Part shown: positions 36,240 through 46,623 of the stretch, piece after piece | Layout: each line of letters begins with the position of its first letter | Numbering within the stretch: the stretch's first letter is position 1 | Source: Sympetrum striolatum | Taxonomy: Eukaryota; Arthropoda; Insecta; Odonata; Libellulidae | NCBI GenBank assembly: GCA_947579665.1 | Contig: OX388346.1 | Location: 90,584,615 to 90,648,614 of the forward strand | DNA length: 64,000 bases | Reading direction: 5' to 3' | Position numbers and translations under genes: made by a program | The notes under the pieces: generated by a model | What the model was told of the DNA's origin: nothing | Database searches by the model: none | What the model saw: the letters and a program-made list of their open reading frames with translations, nothing else

Positions 36240-36640
36240 ATATATATTCTGTAAAGGCGTTAAGAAGCATGGGGAATGTAGATGTGGAGGAAGATGGAGG
36301 GAATAAAACGGTCAGACGAAGTAAGAAATGAAGAGATTTTAAAGAGGATAATTGAAAAAAGGTCTATCATTGAGATAATCAGGAAGAGAAAAGGAAATTG
36401 GCTATGACATGAGTTAACAAGGAACAGAATAATAGCATCAGTGATAAAAGGATTTGTAGGTGGAAGAAAATGAAAGGAAGGAGAAGAACAAAGAAGGGTC
36501 CTGTAAGGAAGGGACCTGTAAGGAAAAGGTGTATATAGGAGAATGAAGAGGTTGGCCCAAGACCGGGAAATATGCAGAAGATCATAATTAAAAGACCTGC
36601 CTACAGACAGAATATTTATGATGATGATGATATTCTATAT
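36240..36640 (+). pseudogene. LINE C-terminal end and 3' tail
   Basis: The translation gives the region that follows the reverse transcriptase in many insect LINEs: KMEGIKRSDEVRNEEILKRI (about 36289-36348), IIRKRKGNWL with a stop where GH is expected, an R-N-RIIASVIKGFVGGRK segment, and at the end KRPAYRQN or DLPTDR-like residues followed by a run of GAT triplets at 36620-36633, the 3' microsatellite where such elements terminate. Frame changes and stops occur after about every 60 residues. It may belong to the same LINE type as the fragments at 13.8 and 29.9 kb, but the segments do not overlap, so this cannot be tested here. Confidence 0.72.
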
Positions 36641-36747
36641 ATAAACGTATTTTAGTTGATATTTATCCTCAAATATTGATTTAACTTGCACTGCTATAAA
36701 CTTCTGATCGTTATAGAAAAAATGTAGCAGCGTAATACTTCCACCGG

Positions 36748-36777
36748 TAACCACAAAGCTATAATGCTTTGTGGTTA
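36748..36777. repeat. Perfect 12-bp stem hairpin
   Basis: TAACCACAAAGC and GCTTTGTGGTTA are exact complements around a 6-base loop TATAAT. It lies 40 bases before the inverted-terminal element at 36817. Confidence 0.75.
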
Positions 36778-36816
36778 TCTATGAGATACCGATTCGTTGC
36801 AACTCTCAAGGTATGC

Positions 36817-37414
36817 ACCGTATATACTCGAGTATAATTAGACCCGAATACACCTAATTTTATCACAAAAAAACTCTGAAAACCGACTCGAGTATAAGTC
36901 TAGGATGGGAAATGCAGCAGCTACTGGTAAATTTCAAAATTAAAATAGATACAAATTAAATTAAAGTAGTTGAGATATCGGTAAGTTAAATGTTTTTGAA
37001 TATGTATCTTAAAGAAAAACAGTACCTAATGGACAAACGATTTTTAACATAATGGATTACTTCTGCCTTCACTTCGCGGAACCTTTTTATATTATTCATG
37101 GTGAATCAATACTCAGAAATATTTTGGCTTCCACAGGAAATGTTTTTATTAAACTGACGACTAGTTTCTCATTCATGGTGTTGGTACTTCGTGACAATTT
37201 ATTCTATTGTTTTACCATCAGCGGTATACTATAGATTACCATGTATAAAGAATCTTTCGTTGAACAAGTGAGTCATTTACAAGCCGATTTCCGTCAGGGG
37301 CAGACTCTTTAGAGAACAGGTAACCTGGACCCTCCCTCGAGTATAAGCCGAGAGGGGCTTTTTCAGCATAAAAATCGTGCTGAAAAACTCGTCTTATACA
37401 CGAGTATATACGGT
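36817..37414. mobile_element. 598-bp inverted-terminal non-autonomous DNA element
   Basis: The left end reads ACCGTATATACTCGAGTATAA and the right end is its complement with one change. Inside, further ACTCGAGTATAAG phrases repeat the terminal motif at 36888 and 37339. No transposase is encoded. A second, diverged copy without clear ends is at 54993-55335, sharing GGGAAATGCAGCAGCTACTG, CAAGCCGATTT and TTTTTCA(G/A)CATAAAAAT. A segment at about 37040-37240 is absent from that copy. It contains CTGATGG and GAGAAACTAGTCG on the minus strand (37221 to 37155), so it is probably a separate hammerhead-like repeat nested in this copy. Confidence 0.7.
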
Positions 37415-37419
37415 ATACA

Positions 37420-40400
37420 TAATTGGTTCACTCTTTTGGGCGCTCGAGCCCTGTTTCTCATCTCGCTTCGGCGCTTCCTGAACCGCCATCCGCATGATAA
37501 AATGGGAAAGAAGAAAGCGTGGGGAATGTAGGGCGAGAAAAGAGAACGGACGACATCGGAAGATGGGAAGGAAACTACGGCGAAAGCACTCGACTGCCGA
37601 GGGGATGCCCATTTGGAGAGAGAGCACGCATATGAGTCTTCTTCGCCTCGAGAACTGTATAAACTTCGAGAATTTTCGATCCTTTATCCGAGTATTTCCC
37701 CGACGTTGACTGCCAGATACAAGAGACGATTTGAACGGAAAATGGAAAACCTATTTTCCGGAGTGGTCGCCGAATGGAAGCCATCCTTCTCTCCTGACCA
37801 TTCCTTTTCCCTGTCAAACAGAGATTTTCTCCACGAATTCCCTCGTAAGATTCCCACGTGATCAAGCAATTCCTATTTTGATCCGTACAAGACTTTCTGC
37901 TAGAAAAAAATAACGAGAAAAAAGAAACCATCCGGAGGGGATATTTGATTCCTTCTGTTAGATAAGATACCAAATATTTGATAACCAAGCACATACCCGT
38001 TCCGTCCGAATCGGAGAGATTTCTTCGAGCAAATATACATTCAATGAGCTGTACGTCTTCGTCACTGTAGAATTACCAAAACAAACCACATCTCTGATAG
38101 TTTAAAAGAAAAGATATTTGTGAACACATGTCAAATGTAACCTCAAACCCTAAATTACAAACAAATAGTATCGACGAAAGAAAACTTTCATCGTGAAAAA
38201 TTAATTGGGATGCCTGAACCCTCCATTACTAGAGAGGGATGATTTTGACACCACAGGATCTTTTTCGATGCGAATCTTTTGTTTAACTGCTTGTGACTTC
38301 TAGTTTCGGAATTAGGTTCGTTTTCTAACATTTCCAAGAAAATCTGCTGTCCCTTCTAATTATAATTGCAACCCCCAAAAATATGTTTTTTATGCTAAAT
38401 ACAAATATATATTATAAATTGCTTTTGCGTGACTAAAATAGAGAGAGTAAGACTAAGGCAAGGGTTATGACTTGCGGAAATTAAAATTATAATTTTTAAC
38501 GCATCTGACTCCGGACTTTTTTTCCAAAGATTTACCCAGTTTATGTAAACATTCGAAGGGTGGTTCGTGTCGTATCTCTCTCATATTTTACGATCGCTAA
38601 ACCAGGAGTTTATTTAATAAATAACCTTTATACATATCGAATGATAAAACATGAAAATGTTGTCAAAATTGACTGTTTTCACAAATTTTTAGGAAATACT
38701 GATGGAAAAAGCTCATCAAAAACTGTCGTATAGTGTCAGGAGCGAGTAACGGATGGTTTAACTCTGGTTGTACAGTTATTTATAAGAAATAATGTAGAGA
38801 AAAAATGGAGATCGCGCTATCTGGAATTTGACGGATATTTTATCATCCAAAAATATTAATTCATCTATTAAAATGTCAAAAATGTCGCAAACGGAAATCT
38901 CTGAAATGATATCGGATGAATGACTTTTTAAGCTAAGATCGAATTAACACATGCCGGAAAGATATCTGTTCTCTAGCGTGGAGAATAAATCGAAAACAGT
39001 GTAGAAAAACACTATTGGAAAAAATTCAATTATTTTCTCAAGCGTCAAACTCTATTTGGTTGCGGGATATGGATTGTGTAAACAATCAAATAATGCTCAC
39101 ATTCCGACAGGATGTGCCGGCAGATAATTTTACGGAAGACAAAACGGAAAGAAGGAAAGTCTCCAATTTAAACTGTGTATGTCATCGATCACACCCAGCA
39201 TTCCATGTATGTAGTTATTTACAGAATTTCAGTAAACCAGGAAATATAACCGCATAAAATTTCATGACGCAATTCAAAATCAATACAGTTTTCGCAGTAT
39301 GTGGAAGTGCTGATCGTCGGAACGACGAATCGGAACGTGTATTTCAAAAATTATTCCGAGGAGATGCAAAATACATAAAAATCGTTAACCTAACAAGCGG
39401 AGGGTATTTGTTCGTGGCATTTCCATAAAGATCGGCAGATTCGGCCAAACTCGCCCACATGAGTGTTTACGGACGACTCGCATGGAAAACCACAATATTC
39501 TTGAAATCCCAAAAAACCTTGCCTCCGACTGCAAACACGTTCGAAACTTTGGAAAAATGAGTCGAGAAGTACGCCATACGTCCACGGAAGAGAGAGACCT
39601 ATTCCACGGAAATAAAACGCGACTATTCCATCCGCATGAAGGCCATCGACGCACGCGACGAACATGCGCCGTAAAAAAGGGGAAGATGACAAAAGGACAA
39701 AACAGATAAAGCGGTGGAGAGAAGGACGAGGTCGTAAAATTAAGGAAGTGGAGGCACTAGTTTAAAAATGGATGCAGAACCACAAAAGAAGGTCACGAAA
39801 GAAAATTCGTGGGAAAAATAACACAGTCGGCGCGGTGACATCCTGAGGGATCAGAAGTGGAGCGAAAAAAGGCGATATGTGGAGAACTGCGATGAAGCGC
39901 CTTTGTACTCACAATCTTTAATCATTAAAATTTGCATGATATTGCAGGGGGATCAACTTTTGCTGATGTTAGTACAATCGTTAGATATAAATGAACCGTA
40001 AATGCCGCATACCAGTCCATCTCGCTTGCTACAGCTTTTTCGGATTTTCCGTGTGATTACTGGCTCATAAGAATCATGGACATATCTGAAAATTTAATAA
40101 TTAATATAAGAATTAAACTAATGTATAAAAGAAGAAAGGAAATGCCGCTGATGGTTGTATTATAATAAGCAGAGCAAGAACACCAAAAGCCACCAAAGAA
40201 CAGACTTACATTGGTTGCTAACAAACTGCTGACAAACAAATACGTAACAATAAAAAATATAAAAACCATAACAAACATAATGATCAAAATAAATATAAAC
40301 AGCAAACAAATGCTATTCTTTAACGTACGTGGATTACAAAGGAATTCCTACTTCAAGAGCTGCGCTTCCTTTGTAAAACGGTATTGAAAAGATGAATTTT

Positions 40401-40820
40401 TCTTTTTACATTCCCATTACTTATGCTTCGGCACTGCATATGGCTGAGGTAATATTAAGGTTAGTGAGATGTGGGTAATGCCAAATGATGGTATCCCTCT
40501 CGTCACATGTATAGACATTTGTAGGTAATTCAGTAGCACTTAGTTAGACCCTTTCCACTGATAGTTCTACGGCTCTGTGAGAAAAGCAAGGGAAAACCAT
40601 CCAACTACTCAACTTGCCATGTTACCTCATCCTTTCTTCAAAGCTTTATGTGGCAAATGGTGGGTTTTATTTTGCGACTTAGCTTTAGACTGAGGGCTGA
40701 GTACTTCAAAAACAGTAGTGATAGGTTTTATTGATGTAACTGCGGAGAGAGGTATGGGTAAAACGAAAGTATGATACTACGAGTATCAATTGATTCAGGC
40801 GTGACCTTGTGATAGGACGA
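37420..40820. other. Unassigned; GC-richer islands at 37430-37990 and 39250-39880
   Basis: Both islands show overlapping open frames on both strands (up to 139 codons at 37575-37994 minus; 100 at 39390-39692 minus) with no recognised domains. The sequence between (38000-39250) is AT-rich and empty as far as I can see. Confidence 0.42.
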
Positions 40821-40825
40821 CATTA

Positions 40826-40925
40826 AGACGGTGAATTAAAAACAATGTCCGTGCCACAGGATTGATTTTATTGGCGACCCGGGTCTCGAGGCGTCATCTT
40901 CAGGCAGACGGTGAATCACACACCC
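40826..40925 (-). repeat. Hammerhead-like repeat at the left edge of the NUMT
   Basis: Read on the minus strand from 40903: CTGAAGATGACGCCTCGAGACCCGGGTCG, then CCAATAAAATCAATCCTGTG and on to TTGTTTTTAATTCACCGTCT. The GAAAC box is reduced to GAGAC and the stem is shortened. A 20-base piece of this repeat (40826-40845) recurs as its exact reverse complement at 43697-43716, just past the other end of the mitochondrial insert. Confidence 0.65.
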
Positions 40926-40939
40926 GAACCCAACAACAT

Positions 40940-41292
40940 CATGACTGTGGTACTATTACATTAGTAGTGGTAAACATTATATTTTAGAGTAATCTAGATA
41001 TAGTAATCTATATATTTCCGGTCAAAATCGTGCCAGCCACCGCGGTTATACGTGAGTGAAAAGGTGAATATTGTTTGTTTAGCAGTTGAATATTTAATTT
41101 TCTTTAAATTTGAAGTTTTTAGGTGAAATTTTAATTTTATTATTAAAGGATTTTGTTGACGTTATGAAATTTATTTAAAAAACTAGGATTAGGTACCCTT
41201 TTATTTTAAAAGTAAATATGAACCTGGGTATTAATAGTTATGTTCTTGAAACCCAAAGAATTTGGCGGTATTTTATTCTTTTTAGAGGAACC
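40940..41292 (+). pseudogene. NUMT: mitochondrial 12S rRNA, 5' portion
   Basis: The plus strand carries hallmark small-subunit rRNA sequences in order: GTGCCAGCCACCGCGGTTATACG (the conserved 530-loop region, near 41030), CTAGGATTAGGTACCC (41184; usual GATTAGATACCC), CAAAGAATTTGGCGGTATTTTA (41257) and AGAGGAACC at 41284-41292. The AT-rich spacing and the wording match insect rrnS. It cannot be an active mitochondrial gene, since it is split by a retrotransposon and flanked by nuclear repeats. The start is uncertain: conserved sequence is clear from about 41020, and upstream text to about 40936 plausibly belongs too. The GGTACCC change is consistent with drift after transfer. Confidence 0.93.
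41288..41292 (+). other. Left target-site duplication of the Copia element
   Basis: GAACC, followed at once by the LTR. Its partner is GACCC at 43354-43358, with one base changed. Joining rRNA at 41292 to 43359 restores the expected continuous 12S text (GAGGAACC then TGTCCTG). Confidence 0.85.
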
Positions 41293-41546
41293 TATTAGGA
41301 TGCGATAGTAAATAAACACACAGAAGATCTTATGAGCATTATTTATTGGTAATCTGCACAATAAACTAAAGATTACTATATGTATCTACAGAAGCACAAA
41401 GGCCGTCTAGAGCACATGCGAACGTGAGGAGTAGTGATACTTCTGCCGGAGGGCGTACAGATCGTGCGGCCAGCAAAGGAACTATAAGCAATACAATATG
41501 ATATACCCTGAGGATTGCCATGCATCCATACTTAATATACTCAATA
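41293..41546 (-). repeat. 3' LTR, complete (254 bp)
   Basis: On the minus strand it starts TATTGAGTATATT and ends CATCCTAATA, so the ends are TATTG...TAATA rather than the usual TG...CA. An AATAAATAATGC phrase about 50 bases from its end on the minus strand is a likely polyadenylation signal. The boundaries follow from the polypurine tract on one side and the target duplication on the other. A 63-codon frame in it is incidental. Confidence 0.88.
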
Positions 41547-41556
41547 CCCCCTTTCA
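41547..41556 (-). other. Polypurine tract of the Copia element
   Basis: Minus-strand TTGAAAGGGGG directly precedes the 3' LTR, the position and composition needed to prime plus-strand DNA synthesis in LTR elements. Confidence 0.85.
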
Positions 41557-41582
41557 AGACGAAGGGTATGACATCCGCTTAA

Positions 41583-42063
41583 TTAACCATCTTTAAACCT
41601 AAGCCTGTAAAAAAGCCTACAAAAATCATTTTTAACTCTTGGCAAAGCTTTTGTCAAAATATCAGCTACCATAAATTCTGTTGACAAATATTGCAATTTA
41701 ATTAACCCTGAATTTATGACATTGCGAATAAAATGGTCCTTAATATCAATGTGCTTGGTCCTTGAATGAAAAACAGGATCAGTAGCAATGCACTTCACCC
41801 CTTGATTATCTACAAAAATCGTTAAGTCAGTCATGGGTTGTATACGCAACTCCTTCAGCAGACTCCGGAGATATTTTCCCTCTTGGGTAGCTTCCGCCAG
41901 GTTGATGTATTCCGCCTCGGTTGAAGATAGCGCCACCACTCTCTGCTTTTGAGATTTCCAGCACATGGCTGCTCTACTCATCAGTAAGGTATAACCTGTA
42001 TAAGAATGACGATCCACGGTGCAACCCTCTCAATCTGCATCACAGTACCCTTTAATGAAGTTC
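41583..42063 (-). pseudogene. Copia polyprotein: RNase H domain
   Basis: The frame encodes the RNase H end of a Copia Pol protein. It begins at FIKGYCDAD (42055), where a TGG tryptophan codon has become the stop TGA (42028-42030). It continues with SYTGYTL, MCWKSQKQRVVALSSTEAEY (the conserved SSTEAEY catalytic block), IFVDNQG (active-site D), KHIDIKDHFIRN and ADILTKALPR, and stops at 41583. The catalytic aspartate and glutamate blocks are intact apart from the early stop. The end of the domain lies 27 bases before the polypurine tract, as usual for this family. The reverse transcriptase that should precede it is deleted. Confidence 0.95.
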
Positions 42064-42065
42064 TC

Positions 42066-43240
42066 ATTCTTTTTATATTTTGCCCTTTTTTCCTCTCTAC
42101 TATGTCCCACGTCCCATTCTTAATGAGACTAGTAATCTCTGACAAAATAGCCGTCTTCCATTCTCCCCATTCATCACTAGATTTGGCTTCATTAATTGAA
42201 ATTTCAGCCACTCCAGCAAATTCAACATCCTCAATGAAATTTGAGTTTCCATCTTCCTCATTTTCATTGGAAGCTTCTTGTTCCTCGCATCTTCTTGTTT
42301 GCACCGATGCGTAAATCTTTTTAGGACGACCAGGTCTCGCCGTCCTGTGTATTCGAGGTCTTCCTCTTCTACTTTCAATAGACTCAGGTATTTGGATGTC
42401 TTGCCCTCCTTCTGAAGAAACGTCAGCGTGCACGATTCCCATCTCTAAATTTCCATTTAGATCTCCCGTTTCGCCATTCTTCTTCGAGGGATGATTTCCG
42501 TCTCCTATATCCTCTCCTAATTCTCGACACTTTCCATCGTCATCGAGAAACTTAACATCCCTTGCGATCACTATTTTTCTTTCCGAGGGAATCCAAACAC
42601 GATATCCCTTTGATTCTGGCGGAAATCCCACGAAGATGCCATCCCTTGATCTAGCAGAAAACTTGTCCTTGTTAGGAGTCTTGTCAAGGACGTATGCTCT
42701 TGTTTCAAAAATCTTAATTTGATTAAGATCAGGGGTGTCTACATTCCATTTTTCAAACGGTGTCTTCCCATTCAGACAACTCGTTGGACAGCGATTTCTA
42801 ATGTAGGCGGCCATTACCACTGCCTCAGACCAAAATGAAATTGGCAATCCCGACTGCAGAATCATACATCTTGCCATTTCTAAGATTGTTCGATTCATCC
42901 TCTCCGCCACTCCGTTTTGCTGCGGTGTATGCGCGACGGTGAGCCTTCTTTGAATCCCATTACTGGAAAGAAAACTATCAAATGATCCATTACAGTATTC
43001 GCCACCATTATCAGACTGCAAATATTTAATTCTCTCTCCCGTCTGATTTTCAACAAAGCTTTTGTAATGTTTGAAAGCCTCTAACACGCTGCTTTTCTGT
43101 TTAAGTAAATATACTTCGCACCACCTCGTGCTATCATCAATGAATGTTACAAAGAATCTTGCACCTCCCGAAGATTCTTTTCTCATCGGACCCACAACGT
43201 CCGAATTTATAATTTTTAGTCTCTCAGAGCCAAGGCTCTC
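42066..43240 (-). pseudogene. Copia polyprotein: integrase core and start of RT
   Basis: The open frame enters directly from the truncated LTR, with SERLKIINSDVVGPM carrying the first catalytic aspartate. FVTFIDDSTRW, LQSDNGGEY (second aspartate) and TPQQNGVAERMNRT (catalytic glutamate) complete the DDE core. SFWSEAV, GKTPFEKW, SRDGIFVGF and KGYRVW form the C-terminal GKGY-type region typical of Copia integrases. A charged linker with RPGRPKK leads to EWGEWKTAI and NGTWDIVERKK, the first residues of the reverse-transcriptase domain, where the sequence is cut off and joined to RNase H near 42065. The last about 30 codons of the open frame (to 41981) are RNase H read in the wrong frame. The zinc-finger HHCC part before the core is missing. 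Confidence 0.95.
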
Positions 43241-43353
43241 GTGATGCTTCTGCCGGAGGGCGTACAGATCGTGCGGCCAGCAAAGGAACTATAAGCAATG
43301 CAATATGATATACCCTGAGGATTGCCATGCATCCATGCTTAATTTACTCAATA
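43241..43353 (-). repeat. 5' LTR, truncated to its first 113 bp
   Basis: Matches 41434-41546 in the same orientation at 109 of 113 positions, with no gaps. The rest of the LTR, primer-binding site and gag are deleted, and the integrase sequence follows immediately. Without most of its U3/R/U5 it cannot support normal replication. Confidence 0.92.
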
Positions 43354-43358
43354 GACCC
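43354..43358 (+). other. Right target-site duplication of the Copia element
   Basis: GACCC, one base different from GAACC at 41288-41292. Insect rrnS normally has GAACC here, so the right copy carries the change. Confidence 0.8.
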
Positions 43359-43692
43359 TGTCCTGTAATTGATAATCCACGATAGGATTTACTTATTTTG
43401 TTTTCATTTTGTATACCTCCGTCATCAGTCAAGTATCCTTTTAGGGATAAATATTCTTAATATATTAAATATTATACGTCAGGTCAAGGTGCAATTTATA
43501 GATAAGTAGAGATGGGTTGAAATACATATATTCAGACGGATTTTTATTTTTAATAATGGTATGAAGGTGGGTTTAAAAGTAAAATTATTTTATTTATTAA
43601 TATATACTATAGCTCTAAAATATGCACACATCACCCGTCGCTCTTATTTTAAAATAAGATAAGCCGTAACATAGTAGGTGATATAAAGTATA
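43354..43692 (+). pseudogene. NUMT: mitochondrial 12S rRNA, 3' portion
   Basis: Starts in the right target duplication and continues CCTGTCCTGTAATTGATAATCC, then CGTCATCAGTCAAG, TACGTCAGGTCAAGGTGCAAT, GAAGGTGGGTTTAAAAGTAA, CTCTAAAATATGCACACATC, CCCGTCGCTCTTATTTTAAA and GATAAGCCGTAACATAGTAGGTG, all landmarks of the 3' half of insect rrnS in the right order. The final 20 or so bases (the GGAAAGTGTACC region) are unclear: AAAGT at 43686 may be part of it. Right after, at 43697, comes a fragment of the repeat that also lies left of the insert. Only rrnS sequence is seen in either flank; there is no trnV or control region. Confidence 0.93.
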
Positions 43693-43696
43693 AGTG

Positions 43697-43716
43697 TTGT
43701 TTTTAATTCACCGTCT
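43697..43716 (+). repeat. Inverted partner of the repeat left of the NUMT
   Basis: TTGTTTTTAATTCACCGTCT is the exact reverse complement of 40826-40845. The two bracket the mitochondrial insert and the Copia element. Confidence 0.75.
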
Positions 43717-43719
43717 GAA

Positions 43720-46620
43720 AGTATGACAGTTCAAAATACCTAGATCTTCCTCACTTGGGATCACAATTTTTAATAATAAAGTTAACTTCCCTTATTTGTA
43801 TAAGTACTTTAATTCTTACCATTGCTTCAATTTTTGCTATTAGAATACAAACTATTCTAATAGTTATAATAATAACCTAATCTAATATTAATACCTAAAA
43901 CTTTAATTGAAACTTAGGTATATTTACGTTTTAGGCCTTTCCTTTCGTTCTATAAATATTCATAGTAATTTTGTTGAATAGCTATGGTATCTTGATGGAA
44001 CAAGTAACTTATCTGCCTCAAAATTGTCCGATAAAAGAAGTTAATAATATTTTAACTACAACTCAAATAGCAAAATTATTATTTTTTAAAGGTAATAAAA
44101 AAACATTTTTCAGCATAATTCCATCTTTAAGAAACAAAAATATCCATCCGTATTCGGAAAATTACTACCGTCAGGAATGATAAAACAAGAATACACGAAA
44201 AAAAAACAATTGCGAGGAAGAGAAAAGTGATGTGGGAAGAGCGTGAAAATGAAACCCAGAGCGTAGATTGAAAACGGAGCGATCTTTTCCAGTAGCTAGC
44301 GGAAGAGGACTCCGTGGTAATGGCACCGCGGCGAAGTAATAAGAATGAGCGAAATGGAAGAGAAAGATGAAAGGCAGTCGATCGGGACTGTCTCAGAGAG
44401 TATAGGGAGTGAACATTCTTTGAGAGATCGTTGCGGAGAAATTAAAATCCCTCAGGTGTTCAGGTCAAGAGGAGAGCTCTCCAAGTGTCTCTCATTCCGT
44501 CTCTTTGTGGAAGCATGGAGTTTACTGTTTTCAGAAGAACTATGCTGAGAAATAAACATCCTTTCACGACATTCCAATTGGGTTTAAATTTAGAAGCGTT
44601 CTTCGAGATATATAGACTTTGCACAGTTTTTTTATAAACAACCAATAAGTCATTATATAGTATCATTTTAGATATAGATACGAGGCTGGATTAATAAATT
44701 ACATTCCAGATACTTTTAAATAAGTATTAAATAATGCATTTCTTTACCTTCTTTCGATATGAGATATCTATGAGGTACCTAGTAGTTCCTTATACTTTAA
44801 TATTCTCATTTAATATGTTCATCAAACTTCATTCTTCAATGCATGATTTACAATTACTACCCTGAGATAATTCCCACGAATTAAATTTACACATAAACAA
44901 ATTGCAAACAATCACTGTATATAGAACAAATCAAAAGTTATATTTCGGTGGCAAAATCGCATTCATTTTAGAAATACATGGACGAAGTAGGATGCCTCAA
45001 CATTGAGATCACCATTTACGCAGTATATGGGCATTTTTCAAAAATAAATTGAAGATTAAGCATTGCAAGAGACTGGAATCGGTAAATCAGTGTCGATATT
45101 TGGATAGAGCTCTTCGTGAAATGGGAAACGGAAACGTGGAATTCGAGGAGGAGTAGCAGTTGTTATGGTAGGCGATCCAATGAGGAAGAATCTTTAGAAA
45201 AACATTCGAAGGGTATGAGTATAAATATCAGCCAGTAGGGTTTCCCTTTATGAAAAGGAAACACATGTCTTGGTCGATTAAAAGAACCGTGGATTTCATG
45301 TAGATTGGAAATAAAACGTTGAGGGGGGGGACTTACGGTTCCTCTTGCCTCATAGAAAGGAAGCATGTTACTGAGGAAATGAGGTTGGTCATAGAATATT
45401 ATGGCACACTAGCCAATAATAAGATAAGATGAAATGCAGATATAATCATTAATATTTAAAATAAAAGCTATTAATTTGATGTTGATCGTCGAATTATATG
45501 CCAGATTAGTCAACAACAAGATACAAGACAATCGTATTAATAAATCATCATGATTAAAATAAAAGATTATATAAATCATGGAAGGTAACTTAAACTTTGC
45601 ACAACCAAAAGATGATATGCTACAACGGGATATCTTTATCGTTAAATTGCTACAAAATAAAGCAAGGTCAAGTAATATTGATCTATAATGAAACATCGGC
45701 GACGGATACTTTAATTTTCCTTTAATTGCCTAGTAAAGTAACCAAGGGTAACCAAACTACGCTAGGACATAATCCGAGAGCACACACTTAAAAACAACCT
45801 CATGGAAAACTGAGATTTTTCACCCCAAGCCTCCATAAGGGCCGAGTGACCTCCTTAACTAGATTACCGGAGACTCCCTCGTCATTAATTGAATTTCCGC
45901 AGACCTAAAAGAGAAAGAGGATCGGATACCGGGACTTTTTCAACGGAACACCTCTCTGAGGTAGGTCATGCATCGGCAGTGTACACAAATGCGCTTCAAC
46001 GTGCAACTTCTTTACTTTTTCCAAAAGTTTCGGCATTTCGGGGGCCGTAATATATTGCCTCGGGAAGAGAACAAGAGGAGACGGGGAGGAAAAAGGCACT
46101 CTTTTTGATCGATGACTCCGGAGACCATCAAATTTCACCGTCACATATTTTTCGGAGGTCCGCGCCTCGTATTTTTTCCGCCGCGGAAGACCTTTAAGAT
46201 TGTGATTTTTCTCCACATCCCGCCGCTGACGAAAGACGACGTTAGAAAGCAAAAATCCCTCCTCGTTTTTCTTTGGAAGGGGATGCGAAAGGGTGTGCGA
46301 GATAGGTATCGACGTCTCGTCAACTGCGGGATTTCCCGCTTTTTAATATACGTACACGGGTCGCACTATCTCATACTGTGTGACAGCGGAAGAAGGTCTG
46401 GTGAAAATTGCGATGAATAGAAAGAGAATGGACCGAATCAAATTTAAAAATCCTTCATGCCTCGTAAAATGGGAAATGGATGTTCATCATACCTTCGTTG
46501 CAAACCCTCCAGATCTAGGAAATTACATAGAAAAGCTATTACATAAATATCATGATAACTAAATTTAGCATATGAAAATGTGCGCCTTAATCCAAATTTG
46601 AACAAGAAGTGAAAAATAAC
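43720..46620. other. Unassigned; GC-richer parts 44210-44550 and 45900-46400
   Basis: No gene recognised. The 45900-46400 island has overlapping frames of 115 (minus) and 102 (plus) codons without familiar domains. A run of eight G lies near 45327. Confidence 0.42.
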
Positions 46621-46623
46621 TAA

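Larger units (their letters stand above)
41293..43353 (-). mobile_element. Internally deleted Copia LTR retrotransposon inserted in the NUMT
   Basis: Going down the minus strand the element consists of a 5' LTR cut to its first 113 bases, an integrase segment, the first residues of the reverse-transcriptase domain, RNase H, a polypurine tract and a full 254-bp 3' LTR. Gag, protease, the primer-binding site, the zinc-binding start of integrase and almost the whole reverse transcriptase are missing, through two clean junctions near 43240 and 42065. Integrase before RT/RNase H is the Copia (Ty1) order. The two LTR pieces differ at 4 of 113 compared positions. It cannot move on its own. The 5-bp target duplication fits Copia integrases. 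Confidence 0.93.

Noticed and set aside
37575..37994. 139-codon minus open frame
   Set aside because: No domain recognised and it overlaps three plus frames; I cannot support a gene.
41366..41557. 63-codon minus frame
   Set aside because: It lies almost wholly inside the 3' LTR and is not a protein of the element.
42006..42378. Open frames of 102 (plus) and 92 (minus) codons over the Copia element
   Set aside because: They are alternative-frame readings of the integrase linker.
40940..43692. Genuine mitochondrial contig joined by misassembly
   Set aside because: Only part of rrnS is present, flanks are nuclear-type repeats, and the Copia insertion has a proper 5-bp duplication, all of which favour a real nuclear copy; read depth would settle it.
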